DNA of 64,000 nt from JAFGCL01 sp964423835 (GCA_964423835.1 CAYRGJ010000012.1:1-64000), one strand, 5' to 3'; numbered from the stretch's first letter, positions 47,592-56,765 are shown. Notes: generated by a model not told the origin, from the letters alone. Made by a program: numbers and translations.

Positions 47592-49439
47592 CTACCCGGC
47601 CTCGGACTGCGCTTCCCGCCGCGCCGCGTAGCTGGCCCTCAAGCGCTGCTGCTGGCCGAGCAGCTTCTTGCGCAGCCGGATGTTCTTTGGCGTCACCTCC
47701 ACCAGCTCGTCGTCATTGATGAAGTCCAGGGCCTGCTCCAGGCTCATCCTGACCGGCGGGGCCAGCTTGATGGCGATGTCGGAGGTGGAGGACCGGATGT
47801 TGGTCTGCTTCTTCTCTTTGCACACGTTAACCGGGAGGTCGTTGCCCCGCGAGTTGAGCCCCACGATCATGCCTTCATAGACCATGGTGCCCGGGTCGAT
47901 GAAGGTGACGCCCCGCCCCTGCGCGTTGTTCAGGCCGTAGATCACCGCCACCCCCTCCGCCGCGGCCACCAGGGCCCCGCTGCGGACAGAGACGATGTCG
48001 CCCACCCAAGGCTCGAAGCCCAGAAAGAGCGTGTTCATGACCCCTTCGCCCCTGGTGGCTGTCAGGAAGGCTCCGCGGAAGCCGATCAGGCCCCTGGTGG
48101 GTATGCGGAAGGCCAGGTGAACGTTGCCCTGCCCGTCATTCCGCATGTCGGCCAGCCGGGCCTGCCTCTTGCTCAGCATCTCGGTCAGGATGCCCACGTA
48201 CCCGCCGACGGTCTCGATCTCCAGGGACTCCATCGGCTCCAGCACCACGCCATTCTCCAGGCGGGTGATGGCCTCGGGCTTTGACACCTGGAACTCGTAC
48301 CCTTCTCGCCGCATGGTCTCCACCAGGATGGCCAGGTGCAGCTCTCCCCGGCCGGAGACCAGGAACACGTCCGGGCTGTCCGTCTCGTCCACCCTCAGGC
48401 TGATGTTGGTCTCCAGCTCCTTGAAGAGCCGGTTCCGCAGGTGCCGGGAGGTGCAGTACAGCCCTTCCCGGCCGGCGAAGGGAGAGGTGTTGACCCCGAA
48501 GGTCATCTTCACGGTAGGCTGACCCACCTTGATGGCCGGCAGGGCATCGGGGCAATCGGGGCTGGCCACGGTGTCGCCGATGCTGACCCGGTCGAAACCG
48601 GTCACGGCCACGATATCGCCCGCCAGGGCCCGGTCCGCCTCCAGGCGCTCCAGCCCCAGGTAGGTGAAGACCTGGTCGATCTCCTCGGGCCAGGCGCCGC
48701 CTTCGTCGTCCAGTATGACCACCGCGTCGTTCGGGGCCATGCTGCCGCGGCGTATCCGCCCGATGGCTATCTTGCCCTTGTAGTTGTCATAGTCGAGGTT
48801 GGAGACCATCATCTGCAGCGGCCCTTCTTCGATCGCCGGCCCCGGCACAGTGTGCAGAATGCACTCGAAGAGGGGCTCGAGGTCCTTGCCCTGGGCCTCC
48901 GGATCCAGGACCGCGTAGCCCTGCCTGGCGCTGGCGTAGAGCACCGGGAAATCCAGCTGATCGGCATTGGTGGCCAGATCCAGGAAGAGGTCCTGGGTGA
49001 GGTCCACCACCTCCGCGATCCGGGATGCCTCCCGGTCGATCTTGTTGATGACCACGATGGGCTGCAGGCCGCGGGCCAGCGCCTGGCGCAGCACGAACTT
49101 GGTCTGCGGCATGGGGCCCTCGACCGAGTCCACCAGCAGCAGGCAACCGTCGGCCATGTTCAACACCCGCTCCACCTCCCCGCTGAAATCGGCGTGGCCG
49201 GGGGTGTCAATGATGTTGATCTTCACGCCACGGTAGAAGAGGGCGGTGTTCTTGGCCAGGATGGTGATGCCCTTCTCGCGCTCCAGGGGGTTCCGGTCCA
49301 TGATGAACTGCCCCACCTGCTCGTTGTCCCGGAAGACCTTGCTCTGCTTGAGCATGGCGTCGACCAGGCTGGTCTTGCCGTGGTCCACGTGGGCAATGAT
49401 AGCCACGTTGCGGATGTCGCTGCGACGGTCCTGGGCCAA
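47592..49439 (-). CDS. typA: Ribosome-associated GTPase TypA/BipA
   Basis: 615 residues, a translational GTPase of the elongation-factor family that acts in ribosome assembly and stress adaptation. G1 is HVDHGKTSLVD, switch/G2 REKGITILAKN, G3 DTPGHADF and G4 NKIDRE, followed by beta-barrel, EF-G-like and C-terminal BipA-specific domains (TRGEGVMNTLFLGFEPWVGDI). The start is TTG 49439, four bases after CGGAGGTAGG; no ATG is available nearby. It lies 25 bases downstream of the CorA-like gene and could be co-transcribed. Confidence 0.94.
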   Translation of the reverse strand: MAQDRRSDIRNVAIIAHVDHGKTSLVDAMLKQSKVFRDNEQVGQFIMDRNPLEREKGITILAKNTALFYRGVKINIIDTPGHADFSGEVERVLNMADGCLLLVDSVEGPMPQTKFVLRQALARGLQPIVVINKIDREASRIAEVVDLTQDLFLDLATNADQLDFPVLYASARQGYAVLDPEAQGKDLEPLFECILHTVPGPAIEEGPLQMMVSNLDYDNYKGKIAIGRIRRGSMAPNDAVVILDDEGGAWPEEIDQVFTYLGLERLEADRALAGDIVAVTGFDRVSIGDTVASPDCPDALPAIKVGQPTVKMTFGVNTSPFAGREGLYCTSRHLRNRLFKELETNISLRVDETDSPDVFLVSGRGELHLAILVETMRREGYEFQVSKPEAITRLENGVVLEPMESLEIETVGGYVGILTEMLSKRQARLADMRNDGQGNVHLAFRIPTRGLIGFRGAFLTATRGEGVMNTLFLGFEPWVGDIVSVRSGALVAAAEGVAVIYGLNNAQGRGVTFIDPGTMVYEGMIVGLNSRGNDLPVNVCKEKKQTNIRSSTSDIAIKLAPPVRMSLEQALDFINDDELVEVTPKNIRLRKKLLGQQQRLRASYAARREAQSEAG

Positions 49440-49463
49440 CCTACCTCCGGGAAATCACCATGA

Positions 49464-50567
49464 CTAGTCCACCCTCCTGGGAAACAGCCGCGACCTTCGC
49501 ATCCACAGGTAGCTGAGGAAGCAGGCTACCACGGTGGACCCGACCAGCACGGCCACGTACCACCCGATATCGTCGGATTGCAGGCCGAAGGCCGAGCTGC
49601 TGAAGATGGTGGCCAGGGTGTTTGGCACCAGGACGGCGGTGCCCACCACTGTGAGGTAGGTCATCAGCAGGGCCAGCCTGTTGTTCATGATCTGGAGCTG
49701 GTTGTTGTAGATGCTCTGAAGCACCTCCAGCCCGGAGGCCAGTACCTCCGACAGGTGCTCCGCCAGCCCGATCTGGCGGTTGACGTCCTCCGCCAGCAGG
49801 GTCAGGCGGTACAGGAGCCTGGCGTTGTCCGTGATGAGCTCGGCGTCTCCGTACCTCAGGGCGTGCAGCACGTCATTGGTCTCCCACAGGGCATCCAGGT
49901 AGGTGATCAGCGCGTGCTTCATGTCGAATATCTTCGGGCCCAGCTCCTGCCGCGGCGTCCTGGGGTCGGTCATGTCCTTGTTGAGGGCCTCGCCCAGCAC
50001 CTCCACCTGGCGCAGGTGCTCGAAGTTCCTCTCGTTGGTCTCGTCGATGAGCCTCAGGAGCAGGTGGGTCACCCGGTCCTCCTGGGGAATATCGAGGCGG
50101 ATCTTGCGGATGAAGGTGTCCGCGTACCTCCGGAGGCGATGGAAGCGGCGGTCCACGTTGAGGGGATGAATGGTGAAGATAAAGCTCTGCCGCACCAGCA
50201 TGAGCAGCGGGTATGGCTCCACCTGGAACCCGCGGACCTGCACTGAGGGCAGCCGCATCCCCATCTCGGTATCGAAGTCCTGGTAGGTGGTCCGGGAATC
50301 GACGGTGAGAGATGAGACCAGGCCATCGCTGAACCCCAGGCGGGAGGCGGCGATGGGAGTGTCCCGGTCGTAGTTGTCGGTCCAGTAGTCCACCCAGGCG
50401 ATGGCCGAGCGGTCCAGGATCTCCATGAACTGCGCCGGTGACTCCGAGTCGCCCTTGAATATGCTGCCATCCCGCGCCACCGCGACGCAGAACCACTGCT
50501 TGGGATAACCTTCGGACGGCGGAACAGCCACCACGTCGGCCCTGCCGTTGGCTTGTATCTCGGTCAT
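49464..50567 (-). CDS. CorA-like metal-ion transporter family protein without GMN motif
   Basis: 367 residues from ATG 50567 (AAAGGACGGG upstream). An N-terminal cytoplasmic domain is followed by the long stalk helix and two C-terminal membrane helices (LALLMTYLTVVGTAVLVPNTLATIF and VAVLVGSTVVACFLSYLWM), with a basic tail RRSRLFPRR. This is CorA architecture. The selectivity loop after the first helix, normally Y-G-M-N, reads IFSSSAFG, so the Mg2+ signature is missing; VPNTLATIF just before it is usual in CorA-like relatives. It may carry another divalent ion or act as a sensor. The frame opens upstream of 50567 but without family homology. Confidence 0.82.
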   Translation of the reverse strand: MTEIQANGRADVVAVPPSEGYPKQWFCVAVARDGSIFKGDSESPAQFMEILDRSAIAWVDYWTDNYDRDTPIAASRLGFSDGLVSSLTVDSRTTYQDFDTEMGMRLPSVQVRGFQVEPYPLLMLVRQSFIFTIHPLNVDRRFHRLRRYADTFIRKIRLDIPQEDRVTHLLLRLIDETNERNFEHLRQVEVLGEALNKDMTDPRTPRQELGPKIFDMKHALITYLDALWETNDVLHALRYGDAELITDNARLLYRLTLLAEDVNRQIGLAEHLSEVLASGLEVLQSIYNNQLQIMNNRLALLMTYLTVVGTAVLVPNTLATIFSSSAFGLQSDDIGWYVAVLVGSTVVACFLSYLWMRRSRLFPRRVD

Positions 50568-50642
50568 CGGCCCGTCCTTTCCCGCCGTCTCCAGCCCGCC
50601 GCACGGGCTTCCCTGAATAGCAGTATAGCACCGGAAGGGCAA

Positions 50643-50873
50643 ATTATCCTATCGCGCCACGGCGCTCCGCAGCCAGCATGCCACGGCGCCGGCCGGCATG
50701 GCCGCGGCCATGCCGGGAGAGGCTGTCACGCCGCCTGCCCCCCGTCAATGAAAGCGGCGCCGGTTTGGCCGCTCTTGGAGGCCTGGGTTATAATAGCTCC
50801 AATCGTCTTTGGGGACGGTAGTTCATTGGGGGGGGGGGACCCGCTTCCAGAGGGTTCCAGAAAGGACGCACAC
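50643..50873. promoter_or_regulatory. Intergenic region with promoter and an 11-G run ahead of the OYE-type gene
   Basis: Plus-strand TTGGCC (50765-50770), 18-base spacer, consensus TATAAT (50789-50794). Downstream, in the predicted 5' leader, is a run of eleven G (50828-50838), 35 bases before the ATG at 50874. Such runs slip easily during replication or sequencing. Confidence 0.6.
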
Positions 50874-52130
50874 ATGGCACAGGCGGCTGCGCAGACCCGA
50901 AAGGCTTTCACACCTGGCAAGATCGGTGGCCTGACAGTGCGGAACCGGACCATACGGGCCGGCTGCTTCGAGGGCATGTGCGAGAAAGGCAACTGCACTG
51001 ACCTCCTGATCGAGCATCACCGGGCGGTGGCCGCCGGAGGCATCGGCATGACGACCGTGTCCTATGTATCGGTGTCGGAGGCCGCCCGCGCTTACGGCCA
51101 CGAGATGTGGATGCGAAAGGAGATCCTGCCGGACCTGAGGAGGCTGACGGACGCGGTCCACAAGGAGGGCGCCGCCGCCTCGGTACAGCTGGGCCATTGC
51201 GGGTACTTCGCCAGCAAGGCCGACACCGGTTTCCAGCCGGTAGGCGCTTCGCGCCGGTTCAACCTCTTCCGCATCAGCTTCCCCAGGCCGATGACGGAGG
51301 CCGACATCAAGAAGGTGACCGCCGACTTCGCCAGTGCCGCCCTGCTGGCCCGGGAAGCCGGCTTCGACGCCGTCGAGGTCCACTCCGGGCATGGGTACCT
51401 GCTCAGCCAGTTCCTTTCGCCGTACACCAACAAGCGGAAGGACGCCTACGGCGGGTCGCTGGAGAACCGCATGCGCTTCCCGGGAGAGGTAGTCAGGGCT
51501 GTCAGGCAGGCCATGGGCCCGGACTTCCCCATCATGGTCAAGATGAACCTCACCGACGGCATCAAGGGGGGCATCGAGGTGGATGACGCCGTGGCCATCG
51601 CCCGGCATTTCGAGGCCGAGGGCGCCAGCGGCCTGGTCCCCAGCTGCGGCTTCACCTCCAAGACCCCGTTCATGATGATGCGCGGGAACCGGCCCATCCT
51701 GGAGTTCGCGGCCGCCGACAAGAGCTTCACCCGGAGATTCGGGCTGCTCTTCTTCGGCAATTTCATCGTGCAGGAGTTCACCTACAAGGACCTCTTCCTG
51801 ATGCAGGACGCCGTCAAGGTGGCCAGGGCGGTGAAGATACCGGTGGCCCTGGTGGGCGGCATCTGCTCCGTGGACGACCTGCAGACGGCCATGAATGCCG
51901 GCTTCGAGTTCGTGGAGATCGGCCGGGCCACCATCAAGGACCCCGACATCGTCAACAAGTGGCAAAAGGCGGAGGTCCTGGCCTCCGACTGCGACCACTG
52001 CAATCGCTGCGTGGCCGTGATGAACGGGGGACCGGTCTACTGCGTCTGTAACAAGAAGGGCCCACTGAAGAGAAGGATCGGGTCCAAGGGGATCGACGCC
52101 TCCCAGTACCGCGCCTCCCCGCTCCTGTAG
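50874..52130 (+). CDS. Old-Yellow-Enzyme family NADH:flavin oxidoreductase with Fe-S cysteines
   Basis: 418 residues, an FMN TIM barrel of the OYE / 2,4-dienoyl-CoA reductase family. Visible are the N-terminal GGLTVRNRTIRA, HSGHGYLLSQFLSPYTNKRKDAYGGSLENR (substrate and FMN region), and VGGIC and EIGRA near the phosphate-binding end. The C-terminus has CDHCNRC...CVC, a [4Fe-4S]-type site, but the second flavin/NADPH domain of 2,4-dienoyl-CoA reductase (about 250 residues more) is absent, so its electrons must come from a separate donor or directly from NAD(P)H. ATG 50874 is preceded by AAAGGA. It is a single gene. Confidence 0.88.
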   Translation: MAQAAAQTRKAFTPGKIGGLTVRNRTIRAGCFEGMCEKGNCTDLLIEHHRAVAAGGIGMTTVSYVSVSEAARAYGHEMWMRKEILPDLRRLTDAVHKEGAAASVQLGHCGYFASKADTGFQPVGASRRFNLFRISFPRPMTEADIKKVTADFASAALLAREAGFDAVEVHSGHGYLLSQFLSPYTNKRKDAYGGSLENRMRFPGEVVRAVRQAMGPDFPIMVKMNLTDGIKGGIEVDDAVAIARHFEAEGASGLVPSCGFTSKTPFMMMRGNRPILEFAAADKSFTRRFGLLFFGNFIVQEFTYKDLFLMQDAVKVARAVKIPVALVGGICSVDDLQTAMNAGFEFVEIGRATIKDPDIVNKWQKAEVLASDCDHCNRCVAVMNGGPVYCVCNKKGPLKRRIGSKGIDASQYRASPLL

Positions 52131-52206
52131 GGCAGGCCGGGCGGCGGCCGGCCGCCGCGCAGGCTATCACCGGGGATTGTGGGGCGCCCGGGCAACCGCG
52201 GCGCCT

Positions 52207-53070
52207 CTATCCTTCTTGCCAGAAGGCCAGGGCCAGTACCCCCGGGCCGGCATGCACGCCCATGATCGGCGTGAACTCGGTGAGGTAGATCTCGGCGCAC
52301 CGGAACCGCCTCTCCACCTCCGCCTTGAGGCCCTCGCCAGCACGGGCCTCGTCGGCATGGTGCACCAGCACATGGACCGGAGACGTCCCCACGCGCTCTG
52401 CCATGGTCCGCAGCATCAGCTCCACGGCCTTCCCCGTGCTCCGGGGGCGGGCGAAGGGGGCGGTCTCCCCGACCGCGGTCGAATGCTCCAGGACCGGCTT
52501 CACGTTGAGCAGCGACCCGGCCCAGGCGGCCGCCCGGGCGATGCGCCCCGTGCGGGCCAGGTAGTGGAGCGTGTCCACCATGGCCAGGAAGTTCAAGCGG
52601 ACTCCGGTCAGCCGCGCCGCCTGGGACACCTCCTTCAGCCCGGCGCCACGATCGGCGGCCCGGGCCGCCTCCAGGGCCATGAAGCCCAGCGCGCCAGACA
52701 CGGCGCGGCTGTCGATGACCTCGATGGGGGTGCGCGGTATCACGTCCCTGGCCAGCCTGGCGCCCAGGGAGGCCGCCTCGTAGGTCTTGCTCTGCAGCCC
52801 GGTGAGGGTGATGCAGACGATGGCCTCGGCTTCCCGGCTCACCTCCTCGTAAGTGTGGCAGAAATCGTCCGGGGAGGGGACCGAGGTGGTGGGCAGATTG
52901 CGGCCCTGGCGCATGATCCGGTACACCTCCGCGGGGGTGATGTCGAGGCCGTCCCGGTACGTCTTCCCGTCGATCACGATCAGGAGGGGCACCACCCCTA
53001 TGGAATGACGGGCCAGCAGGCTGGCCGGGAGGCAGCAGGTGCTGTCGGTGATGACGGCGACTTTTCTCAT
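52207..53070 (-). CDS. DegV-family fatty-acid-binding protein
   Basis: 287 residues. The N-terminus KVAVITDSTCCLP and the TSVPSPDDF and ITLTGLQSKTYEAA loops are the DegV/FakB fatty-acid-binding signatures. The second domain ends in EFTPIMGVHAGPGVLAL, the conserved glycine-rich segment. In Firmicutes the family presents fatty acids to the kinase FakA; no fakA is seen here. Single gene or first of a leftward unit. Confidence 0.9.
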   Translation of the reverse strand: MRKVAVITDSTCCLPASLLARHSIGVVPLLIVIDGKTYRDGLDITPAEVYRIMRQGRNLPTTSVPSPDDFCHTYEEVSREAEAIVCITLTGLQSKTYEAASLGARLARDVIPRTPIEVIDSRAVSGALGFMALEAARAADRGAGLKEVSQAARLTGVRLNFLAMVDTLHYLARTGRIARAAAWAGSLLNVKPVLEHSTAVGETAPFARPRSTGKAVELMLRTMAERVGTSPVHVLVHHADEARAGEGLKAEVERRFRCAEIYLTEFTPIMGVHAGPGVLALAFWQEG

Positions 53071-53125
53071 GATGGCATTCCTCGGCTGCAGGACCCCGGG
53101 GGCTCCGGGCCGCTCTGATCCGGCA

Positions 53126-53812
53126 TCATCCCCGGGCCACCGCCCGGCGGCCCATGATCTCCTGCTTCAGGTACCATCGCTGCACTGCCTCCGCCACCTC
53201 CGCCGGGTCATCGGACAGGCGCAGAAGGCGGAAGTCATCGTTATCGATGAAGGCCCTGGCCAGGACGGTGTTGCGCAGCCATTCCAGCAGCCCCTCCCAG
53301 AAGGGGCTGCCGAAGAGGATCACGGGGAAGGGCTTGATCTTACGGGTCTGCATCAGGGTCAGGACCTCGGTCAGCTCATCGAGCGTGCCCAGGCCGCCCG
53401 GCAGGATAACGAAGGCCGTGGCGTACTTGACCAGCATCACCTTGCGCACAAAGAAGTGGTTGAAGGAGATGGTCTTGTTGGCATACATATTGCAGGCCTG
53501 CTCCGCCGGCAGGATGATGTTCAGGCCGACGGAAAGGACGCCGGCCTCACGAGCCCCCTTGTTGGCCGCCTCCATCACACCGGGGCCGCCCCCGGTGATG
53601 ACGTTGAAGCTCATCTCGCCCAGGCGGCGGGCAATCTCAACCGTCTGGTCGAAGAGCGGGTCATCGTGCCGCATGCGCGCCGACCCGTAGACCGTGACCG
53701 CCGGCTCTATGCCGGACAGCCCGTCAAAGCCCTCCACCAGCTCGCCCATGATGCGGAACATGCGCCATGACTCTTCCTTGGCGTAGTCGTTGATCTCATA
53801 TCCCTGCGCCAT
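53126..53812 (-). CDS. LOG-family protein (TIGR00730; nucleotide 5'-monophosphate phosphoribohydrolase type)
   Basis: 228 residues with the Rossmann-like lysine-decarboxylase-like fold: VTVYGSARM, TGGGPGVMEAANKGA and the diagnostic PGGLGTLDEL. Members hydrolyse nucleoside 5'-monophosphates (cytokinin activation in plants; PpnN-like housekeeping in bacteria). The start ATG begins MAQGYEINDYAKEESWRMF, a usual N-terminus of the larger bacterial LOG proteins. Confidence 0.9.
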   Translation of the reverse strand: MAQGYEINDYAKEESWRMFRIMGELVEGFDGLSGIEPAVTVYGSARMRHDDPLFDQTVEIARRLGEMSFNVITGGGPGVMEAANKGAREAGVLSVGLNIILPAEQACNMYANKTISFNHFFVRKVMLVKYATAFVILPGGLGTLDELTEVLTLMQTRKIKPFPVILFGSPFWEGLLEWLRNTVLARAFIDNDDFRLLRLSDDPAEVAEAVQRWYLKQEIMGRRAVARG

Positions 53813-53887
53813 CCCACTCTCCTTCAGCCTCGGTGCGGTCTATTATAGCCTCCAGCGCCAGAGAGGCGCACCGGGCGGCGGCCGGCG

Positions 53888-54334
53888 TCACTGCCACGGG
53901 TAGTGGCCCAGACGCTTCCCACTCCACTTGTCCGGCCCTTCCCGGCGGATGAGCTCCAGGTGATGCACCAGGTTCGAGTGGAGCCGCAGCAGCGGAGCCA
54001 GCGGCCGGCAGGTCCCGTGCTCACCGCATTCCCAGCAGCCAGCCAGTCGCCGCGCCAGGACGCAGTCCCGCACGGCGCAGACGGGCTTGCCACCCCCGGC
54101 CCAGCACGGCGCCGGGCACTCCAGACCCCGCATGGACCGGAGGACGTTCAGGAAGGCGGGGTACTCGGCGAACGCGGCATCGGCGGCCACCTTCAGAGCG
54201 GCGTACTCTTCGAAACGGACCCGCCCCAGCTCAGCCTCAAGGTCCCGCGCCAGCTCGAACAACCGTCGGTTTGACGGTATGCAGTCGCCGCAGTACAGGC
54301 CACAGTAGGCGGTGCACATGCGCTGGTCCTCCAT
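53888..54334 (-). CDS. DUF3795-type cysteine-rich protein
   Basis: 148 residues from ATG 54334 (AAGGAGGG eight bases upstream). MCTAYCGLYCGDCIPSN is the typical N-terminal cysteine cluster of DUF3795, with further pairs at CPAPCWAGGGKPVC, CWECG and CRPL; ten or more cysteines suggest zinc or Fe-S binding. Function unknown. It starts four bases after the stop of the methyltransferase, so the two are co-expressed. Confidence 0.82.
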   Translation of the reverse strand: MEDQRMCTAYCGLYCGDCIPSNRRLFELARDLEAELGRVRFEEYAALKVAADAAFAEYPAFLNVLRSMRGLECPAPCWAGGGKPVCAVRDCVLARRLAGCWECGEHGTCRPLAPLLRLHSNLVHHLELIRREGPDKWSGKRLGHYPWQ

Positions 54335-54338
54335 CTGT

Positions 54339-55130
54339 TCAGCCCTCCTTGACGGCGTCCACTTCCAACCGCACCATGTCGAAACGGACGCTGCCATCGG
54401 CCTGCGGCGGGTTCACCCGGCCATGCTCGGCCATGATGTCGCTGATGAAGCCCTCCCGGAGGGACTCCGGGACCCTCTGGGTGTAGGGGAGCCAGGTGGT
54501 CCGCAGCCAGGCGGCGAAGTCATCGGCTCCGCGGTGCACCATCTCCCGGTGGACCAGCTCCAGGCGCCGGACCCTGAAGCCCCGGGACTCCAGCCAGGGG
54601 CGGTACTCCTCCGGTCCATAGAAAGCGTACGGAAAGGGGAAACCCTGGAAGTACCCGGCCCATCCCGGCGACCGCAGGACGGCCTCGAGGGCCGCCAGAA
54701 CGGTGGCCGCGTTCCCCCGCCCCCCCATCTGCAACAGCATGCGCCCTCCCGGCTTCAGGCCATCCCTTATGCCGCGCAGGACCGGCTGGTGGTCCTTCAC
54801 CCAGTGCAGGCACGCATTGGAGAAGGCAATGTCGAACTCCGCGGCGAAATCGAGCTCGGCGGCATCCTTCAGCCGGAAGGCCAGGTTGGGGTGGTGGCCG
54901 GCGGGGTATTGGCTGGCGGCCAGCCGCACCATGTCAGCCGAGCTGTCGATGCCGAGGGCAGAGCCCCGGGGCACCCGGCGGGCGATCTCCGCCGTGATCT
55001 CCCCGTCGCCGCTCCCGATGTCCAGGACCCGCTCGGCCCCCGCCAGATCGAGCTGCGCCAGCAGCTCCAGCGCCCATCTCTTCTGGTTGGACGAGCTGGC
55101 GCGGTACTCCTGAGCATCCCACTGATACAT
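54339..55130 (-). CDS. Class I SAM-dependent methyltransferase (trans-aconitate methyltransferase-like)
   Basis: 263 residues from ATG 55130. MYQWDAQEYRASSSNQKRWALELL is the opening typical of Tam-like enzymes. SAM motif I is VLDIGSGDGEIT, motif II region GIDSSADMVRLA, and motif IV FDIAFSNACLHWVKD. It methylates a small molecule; the acceptor is unknown. No strong ribosome-binding site. First gene of a two-gene unit with the DUF3795 protein. Confidence 0.87.
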   Translation of the reverse strand: MYQWDAQEYRASSSNQKRWALELLAQLDLAGAERVLDIGSGDGEITAEIARRVPRGSALGIDSSADMVRLAASQYPAGHHPNLAFRLKDAAELDFAAEFDIAFSNACLHWVKDHQPVLRGIRDGLKPGGRMLLQMGGRGNAATVLAALEAVLRSPGWAGYFQGFPFPYAFYGPEEYRPWLESRGFRVRRLELVHREMVHRGADDFAAWLRTTWLPYTQRVPESLREGFISDIMAEHGRVNPPQADGSVRFDMVRLEVDAVKEG

Positions 55131-55252
55131 GTCTGGCGACCTACCGGATATTCTGGCCCATTCGCCTGGCGGCGGCAAGTGCCGCGGCGGCCAGCGCTTC
55201 GGCAGACTGCCGCACCCCTTCGGCGCGGGGCCCCGGAGCCCGGCCCGGCTCC

Positions 55253-55261
55253 TGCTATAAT
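55253..55261 (+). promoter_or_regulatory. Extended -10 promoter of the flavin reductase gene
   Basis: TGCTATAAT (55253-55261), a consensus extended -10, without a clear -35. It leaves a leader of about 35 bases to the ATG at 55304. Confidence 0.5.
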
Positions 55262-55303
55262 CGGGTCAGGTCGTACACCCCATTGAACCACAGGAGGTTA
55301 ACC

Positions 55304-55873
55304 ATGGCCAAAGTAGCCCTCGGCCCCCAGACCCTGCTCTACCCCATGCCGGCGCTGCTGGTGGGAGCTGATGTAGACGGCCGGCCCAACTTCATGACCG
55401 TCGCCTGGGGAGGTATCGCCTGCGGCGACCCTCCGATGGTCTCCGTAGCCATCCGGCACTCCCGGCACACTCTGAAAGGCATCGAGCAGAACCAATCGTT
55501 CTCCGTGAACATACCCTCGGCGGCGCAGGTCGGGGAGACCGACTACTGCGGCATCGTCTCCGGGGCGGCGGCCGACAAGGCCCGGGACTGCGGCTTCCAG
55601 GTATTCTATGGCGAGGTCCCTCACGCTCCCCTCATCGATCAATGCCCGGTCAACCTGGAGTGCCAGGTGGTCCAGATGCTCGACCTGGGCAGCCACCTCC
55701 TGGTCATCGGCCGGATAGCCCAGACGCACGTGTCGCAGGACTGCCTCACAGATGGCCGCCCGGACGTGGAGAAGATCCGGCCCCTGGCCTACGTGACCAC
55801 CCCCGCGGCGCGGTACCACAAGCTGGGGGAGGTGGCGGGCAAGGCCTGGAGCGTGGGCCGGCGTCCCGGCTGA
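55304..55873 (+). CDS. Flavin reductase-like FMN-binding split-barrel protein
   Basis: 189 residues. LVGADVDGRPNFMTVAWGGIACGDPPMVSVAI and SFSVNIPSA are the FMN-binding strands of the flavin reductase / flavoredoxin family. It reduces FMN or passes electrons; anaerobes often use it as flavoredoxin. ATG 55304 has CAGGAGGTTAACC before it. Confidence 0.88.
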   Translation: MAKVALGPQTLLYPMPALLVGADVDGRPNFMTVAWGGIACGDPPMVSVAIRHSRHTLKGIEQNQSFSVNIPSAAQVGETDYCGIVSGAAADKARDCGFQVFYGEVPHAPLIDQCPVNLECQVVQMLDLGSHLLVIGRIAQTHVSQDCLTDGRPDVEKIRPLAYVTTPAARYHKLGEVAGKAWSVGRRPG

Positions 55874-55931
55874 ATGGCCGAACCCCGGCCGCAAAGCGGC
55901 CCGGCCCTCACGATTTCGTGCTCCTCCCCTC

Positions 55932-55961
55932 TTGACAAAGCGTGAAGCTTGTGCCTATCAT
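55932..55961 (+). promoter_or_regulatory. Promoter of the DUF5679 gene
   Basis: TTGACA (55932-55937), 18-base spacer, TATCAT (55956-55961); leader about 60 bases to the ATG at 56029. Confidence 0.6.
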
Positions 55962-56028
55962 TCGCAGAGTGCACTCGTGAGCACGATTGAGCGAGCGGGG
56001 CACAGAATATCTTGGAGGAGGAAAAAAG

Positions 56029-56172
56029 ATGCCACAGGCCTACTGCGTAAAGTGCAAGAAGAAGGTGGAGATCCGGGGGGCGAAGCAGGTCACGCTGAAG
56101 AACAAGCGGCCTGCCGTCAGCGGCAGCTGCCCGTCCTGCGGAACCAAGGTATTCAGGATCGGCAAAGCCTAA
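56029..56172 (+). CDS. DUF5679-type mini zinc-ribbon protein
   Basis: 47 residues with a GGAGGAGG site. Cys6/Cys9 (YCVKCKKK) and Cys34/Cys37 (CPSCGTK) form a zinc ribbon; the rest is Lys-rich, VTLKNKRPAVSG. Small proteins of this pattern are common in Chloroflexota and related anaerobes. Its own promoter and strong ribosome-binding site suggest high expression. Function unknown; a nucleic-acid or ribosome-associated role is possible. Confidence 0.85.
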   Translation: MPQAYCVKCKKKVEIRGAKQVTLKNKRPAVSGSCPSCGTKVFRIGKA

Positions 56173-56524
56173 CCTTCCTTGCCCTGCACAGCACGCATGG
56201 CGGAGGCGCCCGCCGCAGGGCTCTGCCACGCGGATGCAGTATGCCATCCCGTCGTGCTGTGATCTGATTGACATCCAGAGTTGACGGGCAGCGAAGCGCC
56301 GGCGGACCTGGTGCGAGGCCGCTTCGCTGCCTGATCTCAACCCCCAACATCGGTCACTGGCCGGATGGTTCTTCACCTTGGCGGGGGACATCTGGACCCA
56401 GTCCAGCCCTCAGCGGTTTAGACGAAATAAGGTGAGCATTCGAGTCGCTGCGGATCATCCCTGGGATAGTCGAATGGTCCCCGGCCCGCGGCAGGGAGCC
56501 GGGAGGAGAAGGGAGGAGATCGTC
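56173..56524. other. Intergenic region with an 11-bp stem
   Basis: About 350 bases between the DUF5679 and dodecin genes. GCAGCGAAGCG (56288-56298) pairs perfectly with CGCTTCGCTGC (56320-56330) around a 21-base loop; this may be a terminator or a structured leader. A TTGACA at 56268-56273 lies just before it with no good -10 box. No gene seen. Confidence 0.45.
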
Positions 56525-56740
56525 ATGGCAGACAGCGTTTACAAGGTGATAGAGCTCGTGGGCACCAGCTCGGAGTCATGGGAGAAGGCCGCCCAGGTGG
56601 CCGTGGACCAGGCCTCGAGGAGCCTGCGGGACCTGCGCATCGCGGAGGTCGTCGAGATGGACCTCCAGATCGACGACGGGAAGGTGCGGGCCTACCGCAC
56701 CAAGATCAAGCTCTCATTCAAGTACGAAAAGGAGGAATAG
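56525..56740 (+). CDS. Dodecin-family flavin-binding protein
   Basis: 71 residues: YKVIELVGTSSESWEKAAQVAVDQASRSLRDLRIAEVVEMD then a short strand pair KVRAYRTKIKLSFKYE. Dodecins assemble as 12-mers that store or buffer flavin. The ATG is preceded by GGGAGGAG. A methyltransferase follows 25 bases later. Confidence 0.9.
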   Translation: MADSVYKVIELVGTSSESWEKAAQVAVDQASRSLRDLRIAEVVEMDLQIDDGKVRAYRTKIKLSFKYEKEE

Positions 56741-56765
56741 AGCGGGCCGGCCGGAACCGGCCTGA

